This document shows, one piece after another, positions 17,186 to 24,712 of a DNA stretch of 64,000 nucleotides. Source of the DNA: AP-15 sp963790875 (GTDB lineage Bacteria; Pseudomonadota; Alphaproteobacteria; ATCC43930; CGMCC-115725). Below the pieces are notes generated by a model, which saw only the letters and a list, made by a program, of their open reading frames with translations, was not told the DNA's origin and made no database searches. Position 1 is the stretch's first letter. The number at the start of each line of letters is the position of its first letter. The position numbers and the translations under genes are program-made. The stretch is taken from assembly GCA_963790875.1 (NCBI GenBank), contig CAWBQT010000025.1, positions 6,035 to 70,034 of the forward strand. Direction: 5' to 3'.

Positions 17186-19006
17186 TCAGCGGCCGATGGC
17201 GTAGCCCTGCATGCCGCGCGGGTTGGCGGCGGCCTTGACGATCCTGCCGTCGGCGGTGTCCTCGCGGGCACAGGCCGAAAGACGCCCCTCCGACCAGTCC
17301 TCGCCGAGGACGAGGTGATGGCCGCGCGCGGCGAGGACCCGGCGCGTCGCCTCGGGAAAGCGGCCTTCGAGCGCGACGACGCCGGGCCGCATCGCCCGCG
17401 GGTAGAACGAGCTCGGCGCATGCTCGGTATGAAAGGCTGGGCAGTCGATCGCCTGCTGCAGGTCCATGCCGTGATGGATGTGGTGCAGCAGCAGCAGCAG
17501 CGACCATTGGTCCTGCTGGTCGCCGCCCGGCGTACCGAACGCCAGATACGGCTCGCCATCGCGGAAGGCGAGCGACGGAGACAACGTGCTGCGCGGCCGC
17601 TTGCCCGGGGCGAGGCTCGCCGGCAGCCCGTCTTCGAGCCAGCACATCTGCAGCCGCGTGCCGAGGCAGAAGCCGAGTTCGGGGATCACCGGCGAGCTTT
17701 GCAGCCAGCCGCCGGAAGGCGTCGCTGAGACCATGTTGCCCCAGCGGTCGACGACGTCGACATGGCAGGTATCGCCGGCAACGACGCCGCGCGGCGCGCC
17801 GAAAATCCCGCCCATCGTCGGTTCGCCGAGCCCACCGGTCGTCGGCTCGCCGAGCCCGGCGGCGCAGGCGCACTCCTGCCCGCCAACCAGCACCCGCGGC
17901 ATTCGGCCGTCCGGGCTGCCGGGCCGCAATTCGAACGAGGCGCGGCCTCCGATGAGGCGCCGCCGCGCATCGTTGTAGGCGCTGCCGAGCAGGGTGCCGA
18001 GCGGCACGTCGACAAAGCCCGGATCGCCGTACCAGGCCTCGCGGTCGGCGAAGGCGAGCTTCAGGCATTCGACGACGACATGCACGAAATCCGGACCGAG
18101 CGGATCGAGGCCATCGAGATTGCAGCCATGCAGCAAGGCGAGCGCCTGTAGCAATACCGGGCCCTGGCTCCACGCCCCGCCTTTGGCGACGGTCCAGCCG
18201 TGGTAGTCGAAGGTGACGGGCGCCTCGACCGGCGCGTCCCACCGCGCCATGTCGGCGCCGGTCAGCAAGCCCGAATGGCGCCGCCCGGAGGCGTCGAGCA
18301 CCGCTTGGCGCCGGCAGAAATCGTCGATCGCCGCGGCGACGAAACCCTGATGCCAGGCGGTGCGGGCGCGCTCCAGCTGGCGCTCGCGGTTGCCGCCGCC
18401 GGCCTCGTCGAGGAGGCGCCGCCAGGTCGCGGCCAGGGCCGGGTTGCGGAACAGCCGGCCGGGCTGCGGCGGCGCGCCGTGCGGCAGATAGACCGCGGCC
18501 GAACTCGGCCATTCGCGGCGGAACACCTCGGCGACGGAGCCGATCGTCGCGGCGATGCGGGGGACCACCGGGTAGCCGTTTGCGGCGTAGCCGATGGCCG
18601 GCGCCAGGATCTCGCCGAGCGGCAAGCTGCCCCAGTCGCGCAGTAGCCGGATCCAAGCGGCAAACCCACCCGGCACCGTCGCGGCGAGCAAGCCGTTGCC
18701 GGGGATCAGGTCGAGCCCGAGCTCGCGAAAGCGCTCGATCGTCGCCGCGGCCGGCGCCACCCCTTGGCCGCAAATCATTTGACACCGACGGGTCGCCTCG
18801 TGCCAGGCGAGGATCGGCGCCTCGCAGAGCGGCCCGTTCAGATGCGGCTCGACGACCTGCAGCGTGAAACCGGCGGCGGCGGCCGCGTCGAAGGCGTTGC
18901 CGCCTTTTTCGAGCGTGCTCATGCCGACCGCCGAGGCGAGCCAATGCGTCGAGGCGACGGCGCCGAAGGTGCCGCGGATCTCGGGTCGCGTCGTGAAGAC
19001 TGGCAT
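17186..19006 (-). CDS. Gamma-glutamyltransferase family protein
   Basis: The 606-residue protein matches the Ntn-hydrolase gamma-glutamyltranspeptidase family. It opens with GAVASTHWLASAVGMSTLEKGGNAFDAAAA, and the processing site appears as GDTCHVDVVDRWGNMVSATP, where the Thr after GD would become the N-terminal nucleophile of the small subunit after self-cleavage. Downstream PGGDQQDQW fits the family's C-terminal region. Such enzymes cleave gamma-glutamyl bonds, for example in glutathione. No signal peptide is evident, which is unusual for exported Ggt but common in this subfamily. A short internal duplication (LGEPTTGG/LGEPTMGG) precedes the processing site. Confidence 0.85.
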   Translation of the reverse strand: MPVFTTRPEIRGTFGAVASTHWLASAVGMSTLEKGGNAFDAAAAAGFTLQVVEPHLNGPLCEAPILAWHEATRRCQMICGQGVAPAAATIERFRELGLDLIPGNGLLAATVPGGFAAWIRLLRDWGSLPLGEILAPAIGYAANGYPVVPRIAATIGSVAEVFRREWPSSAAVYLPHGAPPQPGRLFRNPALAATWRRLLDEAGGGNRERQLERARTAWHQGFVAAAIDDFCRRQAVLDASGRRHSGLLTGADMARWDAPVEAPVTFDYHGWTVAKGGAWSQGPVLLQALALLHGCNLDGLDPLGPDFVHVVVECLKLAFADREAWYGDPGFVDVPLGTLLGSAYNDARRRLIGGRASFELRPGSPDGRMPRVLVGGQECACAAGLGEPTTGGLGEPTMGGIFGAPRGVVAGDTCHVDVVDRWGNMVSATPSGGWLQSSPVIPELGFCLGTRLQMCWLEDGLPASLAPGKRPRSTLSPSLAFRDGEPYLAFGTPGGDQQDQWSLLLLLHHIHHGMDLQQAIDCPAFHTEHAPSSFYPRAMRPGVVALEGRFPEATRRVLAARGHHLVLGEDWSEGRLSACAREDTADGRIVKAAANPRGMQGYAIGR

Positions 19007-19154
19007 CGCTCCTCCGCTGGCCGGCCGAACCGAGAGGTTAGACGATGTGTCGGGCGAGGGGAACGGCCGGCCGGTCGCAATCGGACCGCGCTGCGCCTAT
19101 TTACAACGGATTGCCGGGCCCACTCGTGGCGCGCCGCCGGGTAATGTTGTGCCG

Positions 19155-20408
19155 ATGGATACCGAAGAAACCCTGACCCTCCCGGCCCCGACGCGGGGCG
19201 AAGAGTTCTTTCGCATCGAAGGCGTCTACAGCGGCTTGGGCGCGCCGATTCTCGGCGGCGGTATCGGACGCTGGCTGTTGACCGAAGGTCCGCAGATCGA
19301 GAGCGGCGTCGAGCTCGTCGACGAGCTGTGCTGGCGGCTGGTCGGCGACAACGTGCCGCTATGGCGGGCGAGCGTGCATGGCAGCACCTTGCATCCGCAG
19401 ATCCGCGGCATCGGCATCCGCTGGTGGCGCGACCGCAAGATCGTCGAGGATTACCGGATCCTGCACGGCTCGGAAGAGACCGAAGAATACAAGCTGAGCC
19501 CGATTCGGGTCACGATCGAGCGCGGCCAGCCGGTGCGCCAGCGTCTCGATCGGCCGTTCCCGAAAATCCCGCTGCTGGAACGGATCAGAAGAGCCGGCGG
19601 CACCGATTATTACGCCCTGCCGCTCAATCGCAGTCTTCGCCGTTTTCCGGTCGCGACATGGACGACCGACCGGCCCGGCGGGTTTTCGGAGGCCGACATC
19701 GCCAAGCTCGACGACATCAACCCGGCGCTCGCCGCGATCGTCGAGACGCGCGAGGCACGTCGGCTCAGCACCAATCTGCTCGACACCTATCTCGGGCCGC
19801 AGGCCGGCCGCCGCATCCTCGCCGGGCAGATCATGCGGGCCCAGGGCGAGCGCATGCGCGCCGTCATCATGATAACCGATATGCGCAACTTCACCGGGCT
19901 CTCCGACCGCCTGTCCGGCGATGCGGTCATAGAGCTGCTCGATGATTATTTCGACGCAATGGTCTCGCCGAGCCAGGAGGAGAGAGGCGAAATCCTGAAA
20001 TTCATGGGCGACGGCGTGCTGGCGATCTTTCCGGCCGACGACGACGAGGATTTCGCGCCGGCGACGTTGCGCGCTCTTGCCGCGGCCAAGGAAGCGCTCG
20101 AGCGGCTCGCCGCCGTTAACCGGCGGCGCCGGCAGAAGGACGAGCCGGAGCTCCGCACCGGCATCGGGCTGCATCTCGGCGAGGTCATCTACGGCAATGT
20201 CGGCGCCGCCGACCGGCTCGACTTCACGGTGATCGGCCCGGCCGTCAACCTTGCTTCGCGTATCGAGGGGCTGACCAAGCGCCTGTCGCGGCCGCTCCTG
20301 ACGTCGCACGCCTTCGCCGAAGTCTGCCCGCAGCCCCTCGTCTCCTTGGGCTTCCATCCGGTGCGCGGCCTCTACCATCCGGAAGAGGTCTTCGGCCTGC
20401 CGGATTAG
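19155..20408 (+). CDS. Class III adenylate/guanylate cyclase
   Basis: The 417-residue cytoplasmic protein has a C-terminal class III cyclase domain (about residues 225-415). It carries MITDMRNFTGLSDRLSGDA with the first metal Asp, ILKFMGDGVLAIFPA with the second metal Asp and a nearby Lys, RTGIGLHLGEVIYGNVGAA, and DFTVIGPAVNLASRIEGL. The Lys and Asp pattern is compatible with ATP as substrate, giving cAMP. The N-terminal half (EEFFRIEGVYSGLGAP and on) is a conserved but unnamed sensor-like region. ATG 19155 is the best start. A cyclic-nucleotide-binding MscS channel at 52994-54514 is a possible effector. Confidence 0.85.
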   Translation: MDTEETLTLPAPTRGEEFFRIEGVYSGLGAPILGGGIGRWLLTEGPQIESGVELVDELCWRLVGDNVPLWRASVHGSTLHPQIRGIGIRWWRDRKIVEDYRILHGSEETEEYKLSPIRVTIERGQPVRQRLDRPFPKIPLLERIRRAGGTDYYALPLNRSLRRFPVATWTTDRPGGFSEADIAKLDDINPALAAIVETREARRLSTNLLDTYLGPQAGRRILAGQIMRAQGERMRAVIMITDMRNFTGLSDRLSGDAVIELLDDYFDAMVSPSQEERGEILKFMGDGVLAIFPADDDEDFAPATLRALAAAKEALERLAAVNRRRRQKDEPELRTGIGLHLGEVIYGNVGAADRLDFTVIGPAVNLASRIEGLTKRLSRPLLTSHAFAEVCPQPLVSLGFHPVRGLYHPEEVFGLPD

Positions 20409-20441
20409 TAGGGCATTCCGGCAGGAGCGCCGGATTGTTGG

Positions 20442-20762
20442 ATGGGAATAACCCGCATCGAACTATATCGGCGCGGCAACAATGCGAACCCACGCATGGA
20501 CCATGTTCGTCCGATCGACGTCACGATATTCCTCCGCAATGGCGTGGCCTGGGTCCGCCAGCGGTCGGGAGGGATATCGACCTTCTCGTCGATTCCTCCC
20601 GGGCGGGGTAGAATTTGGCGGCTGCCGTCCGGAACCCTATATTCCGATCAACTAAACCTCGAAAACGACCATGGCGACCATTGGTCGTGGGAGCCGGCGC
20701 AAGACATGGAGTTTGCCCGATACCGAGCACTATTGGAGACGGTCGGGCGCGAATTCCTCTGA
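20442..20762 (+). CDS. Tse2-like ADP-ribosyltransferase toxin candidate
   Basis: The 106-residue protein shows the spaced pattern RPIDVTIF, then SGGISTFSSIPPG, WRLPSGTLYSDQL, LENDHGDHWSWEPAQDM and ARYRALLETV. As I recall them, Tse2-family toxins share this order: GGxSxF, a Pro-Gly-Thr turn, a His-Trp segment and a Met-containing helix; they are ADP-ribosyltransferase-like and act in the cytoplasm. The gene is followed after 29 bp by an unknown 181-residue gene in the same direction, which fits a toxin plus partner arrangement. There are no type VI secretion genes here. The family assignment rests on motif resemblance only. Confidence 0.55.
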   Translation: MGITRIELYRRGNNANPRMDHVRPIDVTIFLRNGVAWVRQRSGGISTFSSIPPGRGRIWRLPSGTLYSDQLNLENDHGDHWSWEPAQDMEFARYRALLETVGREFL

Positions 20763-20791
20763 CCATGCGGTTCTGACTCGAAGATGAGACC

Positions 20792-21337
20792 ATGACCAAG
20801 CTATCACCGAAGGCGATGCGGTTTATCGACCGGGCCGTCACCATGTCGAAGGAGGACCAAATTCGGAAGGCGTGGAGCGCCTTCGATCGCGGCAGCGGAG
20901 CCGATCTGCCCGACGCGATCACGCCGACCGCACTGGCAGCCTTGAAAGAGTCCAGGGATCGACTGAGCGCTCGGTTGGCAGCACCGCTTCTGGGCGAAGA
21001 CGAAGCCGCCGAGTTGTCGAACGACCTTGGCCTTATACGCGCGATCGAAGCTGACCTGACCGCACAGATCGAGCAGGCACCGGCAATCGAAGACGCGGAG
21101 CAGGTATGGCGGTTTCTCGAAGGCCTGCGCGACAACCTGGTCCCTAATTATGGAGCGCTCATTGCACAGCGAATTGCCGGGTTCAAGCACTGGAACCCCG
21201 ATAAGGTCGCATCGCTGTACGCGCGGCTGGACGCAGCCTACGAGAGTACCAAAGGGAAGCAAGTGCCTCTAGCAGAGCTCACCGTGCACAGCCGTTGGCA
21301 GGGTATTCTCGGTGCGGCGCGTAACCGTTTAAAGTGA
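20792..21337 (+). CDS. Uncharacterised 181-residue protein, possible antidote of the Tse2-like protein
   Basis: I do not recognise the family. The sequence is largely alpha-helical, acidic in parts, and has no signal peptide or membrane segment. It starts MTKLSPKAMRFIDRAVTMSKED and includes LAALKESRDRLSARLAAPLL and EQVWRFLEGLRDNLVPNYG. It follows the Tse2-like gene by 29 bp on the same strand and is probably co-transcribed. The order toxin then partner, and its helical, acidic character, make a cognate antitoxin or immunity role plausible, but this is inference. Confidence 0.6.
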   Translation: MTKLSPKAMRFIDRAVTMSKEDQIRKAWSAFDRGSGADLPDAITPTALAALKESRDRLSARLAAPLLGEDEAAELSNDLGLIRAIEADLTAQIEQAPAIEDAEQVWRFLEGLRDNLVPNYGALIAQRIAGFKHWNPDKVASLYARLDAAYESTKGKQVPLAELTVHSRWQGILGAARNRLK

Positions 21338-21368
21338 AGTGTCCTGCGGCAGAGAAATCGGCTCCGCG

Positions 21369-21771
21369 TCAATCTCCGGCGGTGTGGTGCTGCAGCGCCA
21401 CGAGCCAACGGCACAGCACCGCGGCGTGGGCGGCGAGGCGCTCTCCGATCTCTTCGCCGATGTGACCCCGATACATGTGAACTGCAAGATTGCGGTCGCG
21501 ACCGACCCGGATCGCGGCCTCGGCGTCCCCATCCGACAGCAAGCCGACTCGCCGCGCCGCCCGGATCGCCGCATTCGGGGAAGCAATATCGATGCCTTCG
21601 CGCTCGGCGAGCAGCTGCTGGCAGGCCTTCCACACGGCCTCGAAGGTGTAGATCAATCGCAGGATCGCACAGTCGCGCTCGACCAACGACTGGCCGGCTG
21701 TGACGACGACTCCTCGAGCGTCGCGAGCGCCGCCGCGGCTTCGGCGAGCCGTCGCTCTAACGTCGCCACTT
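21369..21771 (-). pseudogene. HEPN protein of a MNT/HEPN pair, frameshifted
   Basis: The main frame (21369-21686) reads CAILRLIYTFEAVWKACQQL and VGRDRNLAVHMYRGHIGEEI, with the HEPN motif RNxxxH expected of HI0074-like nucleotidyltransferase partners. The missing N-terminal helix, LERRLAEAAAALATLEE, is present just upstream in another frame, starting at a GTG that overlaps the end of the nucleotidyltransferase gene. A shift near 21710-21720 separates the two, so the full-length protein is not made unless translation restarts at the TTG at 21686. In intact systems HEPN acts as an RNase toxin and the partner as an AMP- or nucleotide-transferring antitoxin. Confidence 0.6.
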
Positions 21772-22059
21772 CACCCCTTCGCGCCGGACCGCCTCGGCGA
21801 GCGCCGCGTCGGCGTGGCGAAGGTCGACGAGATCGACGTCGTAGGGGATCGTGCTGTCCTCGATCTCGGCCGCGAGTTCGGCGAAAAATCCACACGGCAG
21901 CTCGTCGCGCGGCAGGATTGCGACATCGATGTCGCTGTGTTGCCGCGGGTCGCGGCGGGCGCAGGAGCCGAAGAGCCACACTTCCGCGGCGTGCTCGCCG
22001 AGTGTCGCCAGCACCATCCGGCGCAATTCTTCGATCGCCCGTTCGCGAACCGGGTTCAC
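21757..22059 (-). CDS. MNT-type nucleotidyltransferase (antitoxin-like)
   Basis: A 100-residue minimal nucleotidyltransferase with the signature GSCARRDPRQHSDIDVAIL, that is GS-X10-DxD, and a third acidic residue in DVDLVDLRHAD. The start is GTG 22059 (VNPVRERAIEEL). In MNT/HEPN toxin-antitoxin pairs this enzyme modifies and silences the HEPN RNase. Here the following HEPN gene overlaps its 3' end but is frameshifted, so the antitoxin appears to have outlived the toxin. It begins 12 bp after the ligB stop on the same strand and may be transcribed with ligAB. Confidence 0.75.
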   Translation of the reverse strand: MNPVRERAIEELRRMVLATLGEHAAEVWLFGSCARRDPRQHSDIDVAILPRDELPCGFFAELAAEIEDSTIPYDVDLVDLRHADAALAEAVRREGVKWRR

Positions 22060-22070
22060 GCGCCTCTCGT

Positions 22071-22901
22071 CTAGGCGTTCTCGTAGACGACGACGCCGTA
22101 GCCGAGGGTCGCCGGCGCCGCATAGAAGCGGTGCAGGCAGCGCACCTCTTTGCCGAGCGCGCCGCGCATGCCGAGCCACATGATCATCTCGACCCCTTCG
22201 GCGCCGCCGCGTTCCATATAGGTGTGATGGTCGAGGCCGGTCAGATCCTCCGGCTGCGCTTCGAGCAGGTCGAGGAATTCGTTGTCCCATTTTGGGTTGA
22301 CGAAACCGGCGCGGGCGCCCTGCACCTGATGCGACAGGCCGCCGGTGCCGACCACGGCGACCTTGATGGCGCGCGGATAGCTGTCGATCGCCCGGCGGAT
22401 CGCCTTGCCGAGCTTCCACAAGCGCCGGGCCGAGGGCAGCGGGTGCTGGATGACGTTGACTGCGAGTGGGACGACTGGGGCCGGCCACGGCCTGTCGCAA
22501 AGCAACGGCAGCGGGCCGAGCGCTCCGTGGTCGAGGGTGATTTCCTGGCAGATCGTCGGATCGAACTCGTCCTCGATCAGCGACCGGGCGAGGTGCCAGC
22601 CGAAATCGGGATCGCCCTGAAGATCGGGCAGATCGCGCTTGCCCCAGCCTTCATCGGCCTGGCCATGCCGCTCGCCGACGCCGAGCGCGAAGGTCGGATA
22701 GGCGTCGAAGAAGAACTGGTTGACGTGATCGTTGTAGATCACGATCAAGAGATCCGGCGCCGCGCGTTTCAGCCAGTCCTTGGCCGGCGCGTAGCCGTCG
22801 AAGATCGGCGCCCAGGCGGGGTCCTGCTGCCAGCCGCGGTCATAGGCGTGCGCGAGCCGCGGCGAGTGCGACGTGCCGATGCCGCCGACGATCTGGGCCA
22901 T
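22071..22901 (-). CDS. ligB: Class III extradiol dioxygenase, large (catalytic) subunit, LigB-type
   Basis: The 276-residue protein begins MAQIVGGIGTSHSPRL, with the conserved His that binds Fe(II), and continues with VIYNDHVNQFFFD, DHGALGPLPLL and a late GTGGLSHQ with the proposed catalytic His. This is the beta subunit of protocatechuate 4,5-dioxygenase-type enzymes, which cleave catecholic rings next to a hydroxyl group using Fe(II) and O2. The ligA stop and this start are one base apart (TGA-C-ATG), so the subunits are translationally coupled. The true ring substrate, protocatechuate or a relative such as gallate or a methylated catechol, is not determined by inspection. Confidence 0.88.
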   Translation of the reverse strand: MAQIVGGIGTSHSPRLAHAYDRGWQQDPAWAPIFDGYAPAKDWLKRAAPDLLIVIYNDHVNQFFFDAYPTFALGVGERHGQADEGWGKRDLPDLQGDPDFGWHLARSLIEDEFDPTICQEITLDHGALGPLPLLCDRPWPAPVVPLAVNVIQHPLPSARRLWKLGKAIRRAIDSYPRAIKVAVVGTGGLSHQVQGARAGFVNPKWDNEFLDLLEAQPEDLTGLDHHTYMERGGAEGVEMIMWLGMRGALGKEVRCLHRFYAAPATLGYGVVVYENA

Positions 22902-22902
22902 G

Positions 22903-23202
22903 TCAGTTCTCCCCACGCATCTGTTTCTGCATGTCGAGCACCGACTGCCCGACCGTCGCGCCGATCTTGAGCAGCAAATAGATGTTGCCGCCCTGCGCCA
23001 ACATGCCGGCCCAATCGCGCCGCCGCACGACGTCCTGCTCGGCCTCGGTGAGGCCCATCCCCTGCATGTAGCCGGCCTCGTCGGCGCAAAAGCGCTCGCG
23101 GTTCTGCGGCAGCGAAAGCGACATCGCCATGCGGTTCAGCCGGTAGCCCTGCCGCGAGCGCTCGCCGGTGAACACCGTCGTTCCAGGCATTTCCTGGTTC
23201 AT
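22903..23202 (-). CDS. ligA: Class III extradiol dioxygenase, small subunit, LigA-type
   Basis: A 99-residue helical protein containing YRLNRMAMSLSLPQNRERFCA, AGYMQGMGLTEAEQDVVRRRDW and GGNIYLLLKIGA, typical of the alpha (LigA) subunit of protocatechuate 4,5-dioxygenase. It caps the active site of the catalytic subunit encoded one base downstream. ATG 23202 is used because the upstream in-frame codons have no family character and GAGGTGT precedes it. It is the first gene of a ligA-ligB pair; the palindromic repeat at 23263-23333 lies just upstream. Confidence 0.88.
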   Translation of the reverse strand: MNQEMPGTTVFTGERSRQGYRLNRMAMSLSLPQNRERFCADEAGYMQGMGLTEAEQDVVRRRDWAGMLAQGGNIYLLLKIGATVGQSVLDMQKQMRGEN

Positions 23203-23262
23203 GACACCTCCTCGTGTTCCATCACAGCAGTTCTTTTGGCTCCGCCATAGCCCCAAGCTCAT

Positions 23263-23333
23263 TCGTCACACCGGCGAAAGCCGGTACCCATGGCTGAAAT
23301 GGGTCCCGGCTTTTCGCCGGGAAGACAAGATAG
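23263..23333. repeat. Double-hairpin palindromic repeat, copy B
   Basis: The same arrangement as at 5279-5340: ACCGGCGAAAGCCGGT followed by TCCCGGCTTTTCGCCGGGA, with a similar spacer (CCATGGCTGAAATGGG versus CGATGGCAGAAATAGG). It lies between ligA and the truncated uvrA copy. Confidence 0.6.
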
Positions 23334-23366
23334 AAGTAACGAATTTTCACGGACGCCCCGAGCTTC

Positions 23367-24658
23367 CTACCCGGCCCGGCGGCGGCGCGCGGCGGCCGGC
23401 GTCTTCAGATAGGGGCGCAGATAGTCGCCGGTATAGCTGCCGCTGCTCGCCGCGATGTCTTCGGGGGTGCCGGTCGCGACGACATGGCCGCCCTGATCGC
23501 CGCCCTCGGGGCCGAGATCGATGATCCAGTCTGCGGTTTTGACGACTTCGAGATTGTGCTCGATGACGAGGACCGTATTGCCGGTCTCGACCAGCGCGTG
23601 CAGCACCTCCAACAGCTTGCGCACATCGTCGAAATGCAGGCCGGTCGTCGGCTCGTCGAGGATGTAGAGGGTGCGGCCGGTAGCGCGCCGCGACAGCTCC
23701 TTGGACAGCTTGACGCGCTGCGCCTCGCCGCCCGACAAGGTCGTGGCCGGCTGGCCGATATGGATGTAGCCGAGCCCAACCTGCTGCAAGGTCAGGAGCT
23801 TGTCGCGGATCGACGGCACGGCGCGAAAGAACTCGACGCCCTCGTCGACGGTCAGGTCGAGCACGTCTGCGATACTCTTGCCGCGGAACAGCACCTCCAG
23901 CGTTTCGCGGTTGTAGCGCCGGCCCTTGCAGACGTCGCACTGAACATAGACGTCGGGCAGAAAGTGCATCTCGATCTTGATGACGCCGTCTCCCTGGCAG
24001 GCCTCGCAGCGCCCGCCCTTGACGTTGAACGAGAACCGGCCGGGGGCGTAGCCGCGCGACTTCGCCTCGGGCAGGCCGGCAAACCAGTCGCGGATCGGCG
24101 TGAAGCAGCCGGTATAGGTCGCCGGGTTCGAGCGCGGCGTGCGGCCGATCGGCGACTGGTCGATGTCGACGATCTTGTCGAGGAACTCGACGCCTTCGAG
24201 CCGCTCATGCGGCGCCGGCTGCTCGCGCGCATTGTTGAGCCGTTTGGCGAGCGCCTTGTACAAGGTCTCGACGATCAATGTCGATTTGCCGCCGCCCGAA
24301 ACGCCGGTCACGACGCAGAAGGCGCCGAGCGGGATCTCGGCCGTGATGCGTTTGAGATTGTTGCCCGAGGCGCCGACGATGCGCAGGATCTGGCCGGGAT
24401 GGCCGGAGCGGCGGCGCAGCGGCAGCGGGATCTGGCGGGCGCCGGTCAGGTACTGGCCGGTAATGCTGTCGGGGCTGGCCATGATCGCCGCCGGCGCGCC
24501 TTCGGCGACGGCATGGCCGCCATGGATGCCGGCCCCCGGTCCCATGTCGACGACCCAATCGGCGGTGCGGATCGCCTCCTCGTCATGCTCGACGACGATG
24601 ACCGTGTTGCCGAAGTCCCAGAGCCGCTTCAAGGTCGCGAGCAACCGGCCGTTGTCCC
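23367..24658 (-). pseudogene. uvrA: Truncated second copy of the uvrA 3' end
   Basis: This segment aligns without gaps, at a constant offset of 4995 bp, to the last about 430 codons of the full-length uvrA at 28362-31220. It holds the second ABC cassette: Walker A GVSGGGKSTL, the zinc-finger pairs CEACQGDG and CDVCKGRR, signature LSGGEAQR and Walker B ILDEPTTG. It lacks the N-terminal cassette, so it cannot give a working UvrA. The frame runs on to an ATG at 24713, but the first 19 codons (MPLEFTHYLISPRDFG) are not UvrA-like. Differences from the intact copy increase toward 24600-24658. The alignment starts exactly at the stop codon. Confidence 0.9.
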
Positions 24659-24712
24659 GTCGGGGGCCAAAGTCCCGCGGTGAGATTAAATAGTGGGTAA
24701 ACTCAAGTGGCA

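Noticed and set aside
17145..18944. 599-codon minus-strand frame within the gamma-glutamyltransferase gene
   Set aside because: Out-of-frame shadow on the same strand; Arg-rich and low-complexity, while the other frame is a recognisable enzyme.
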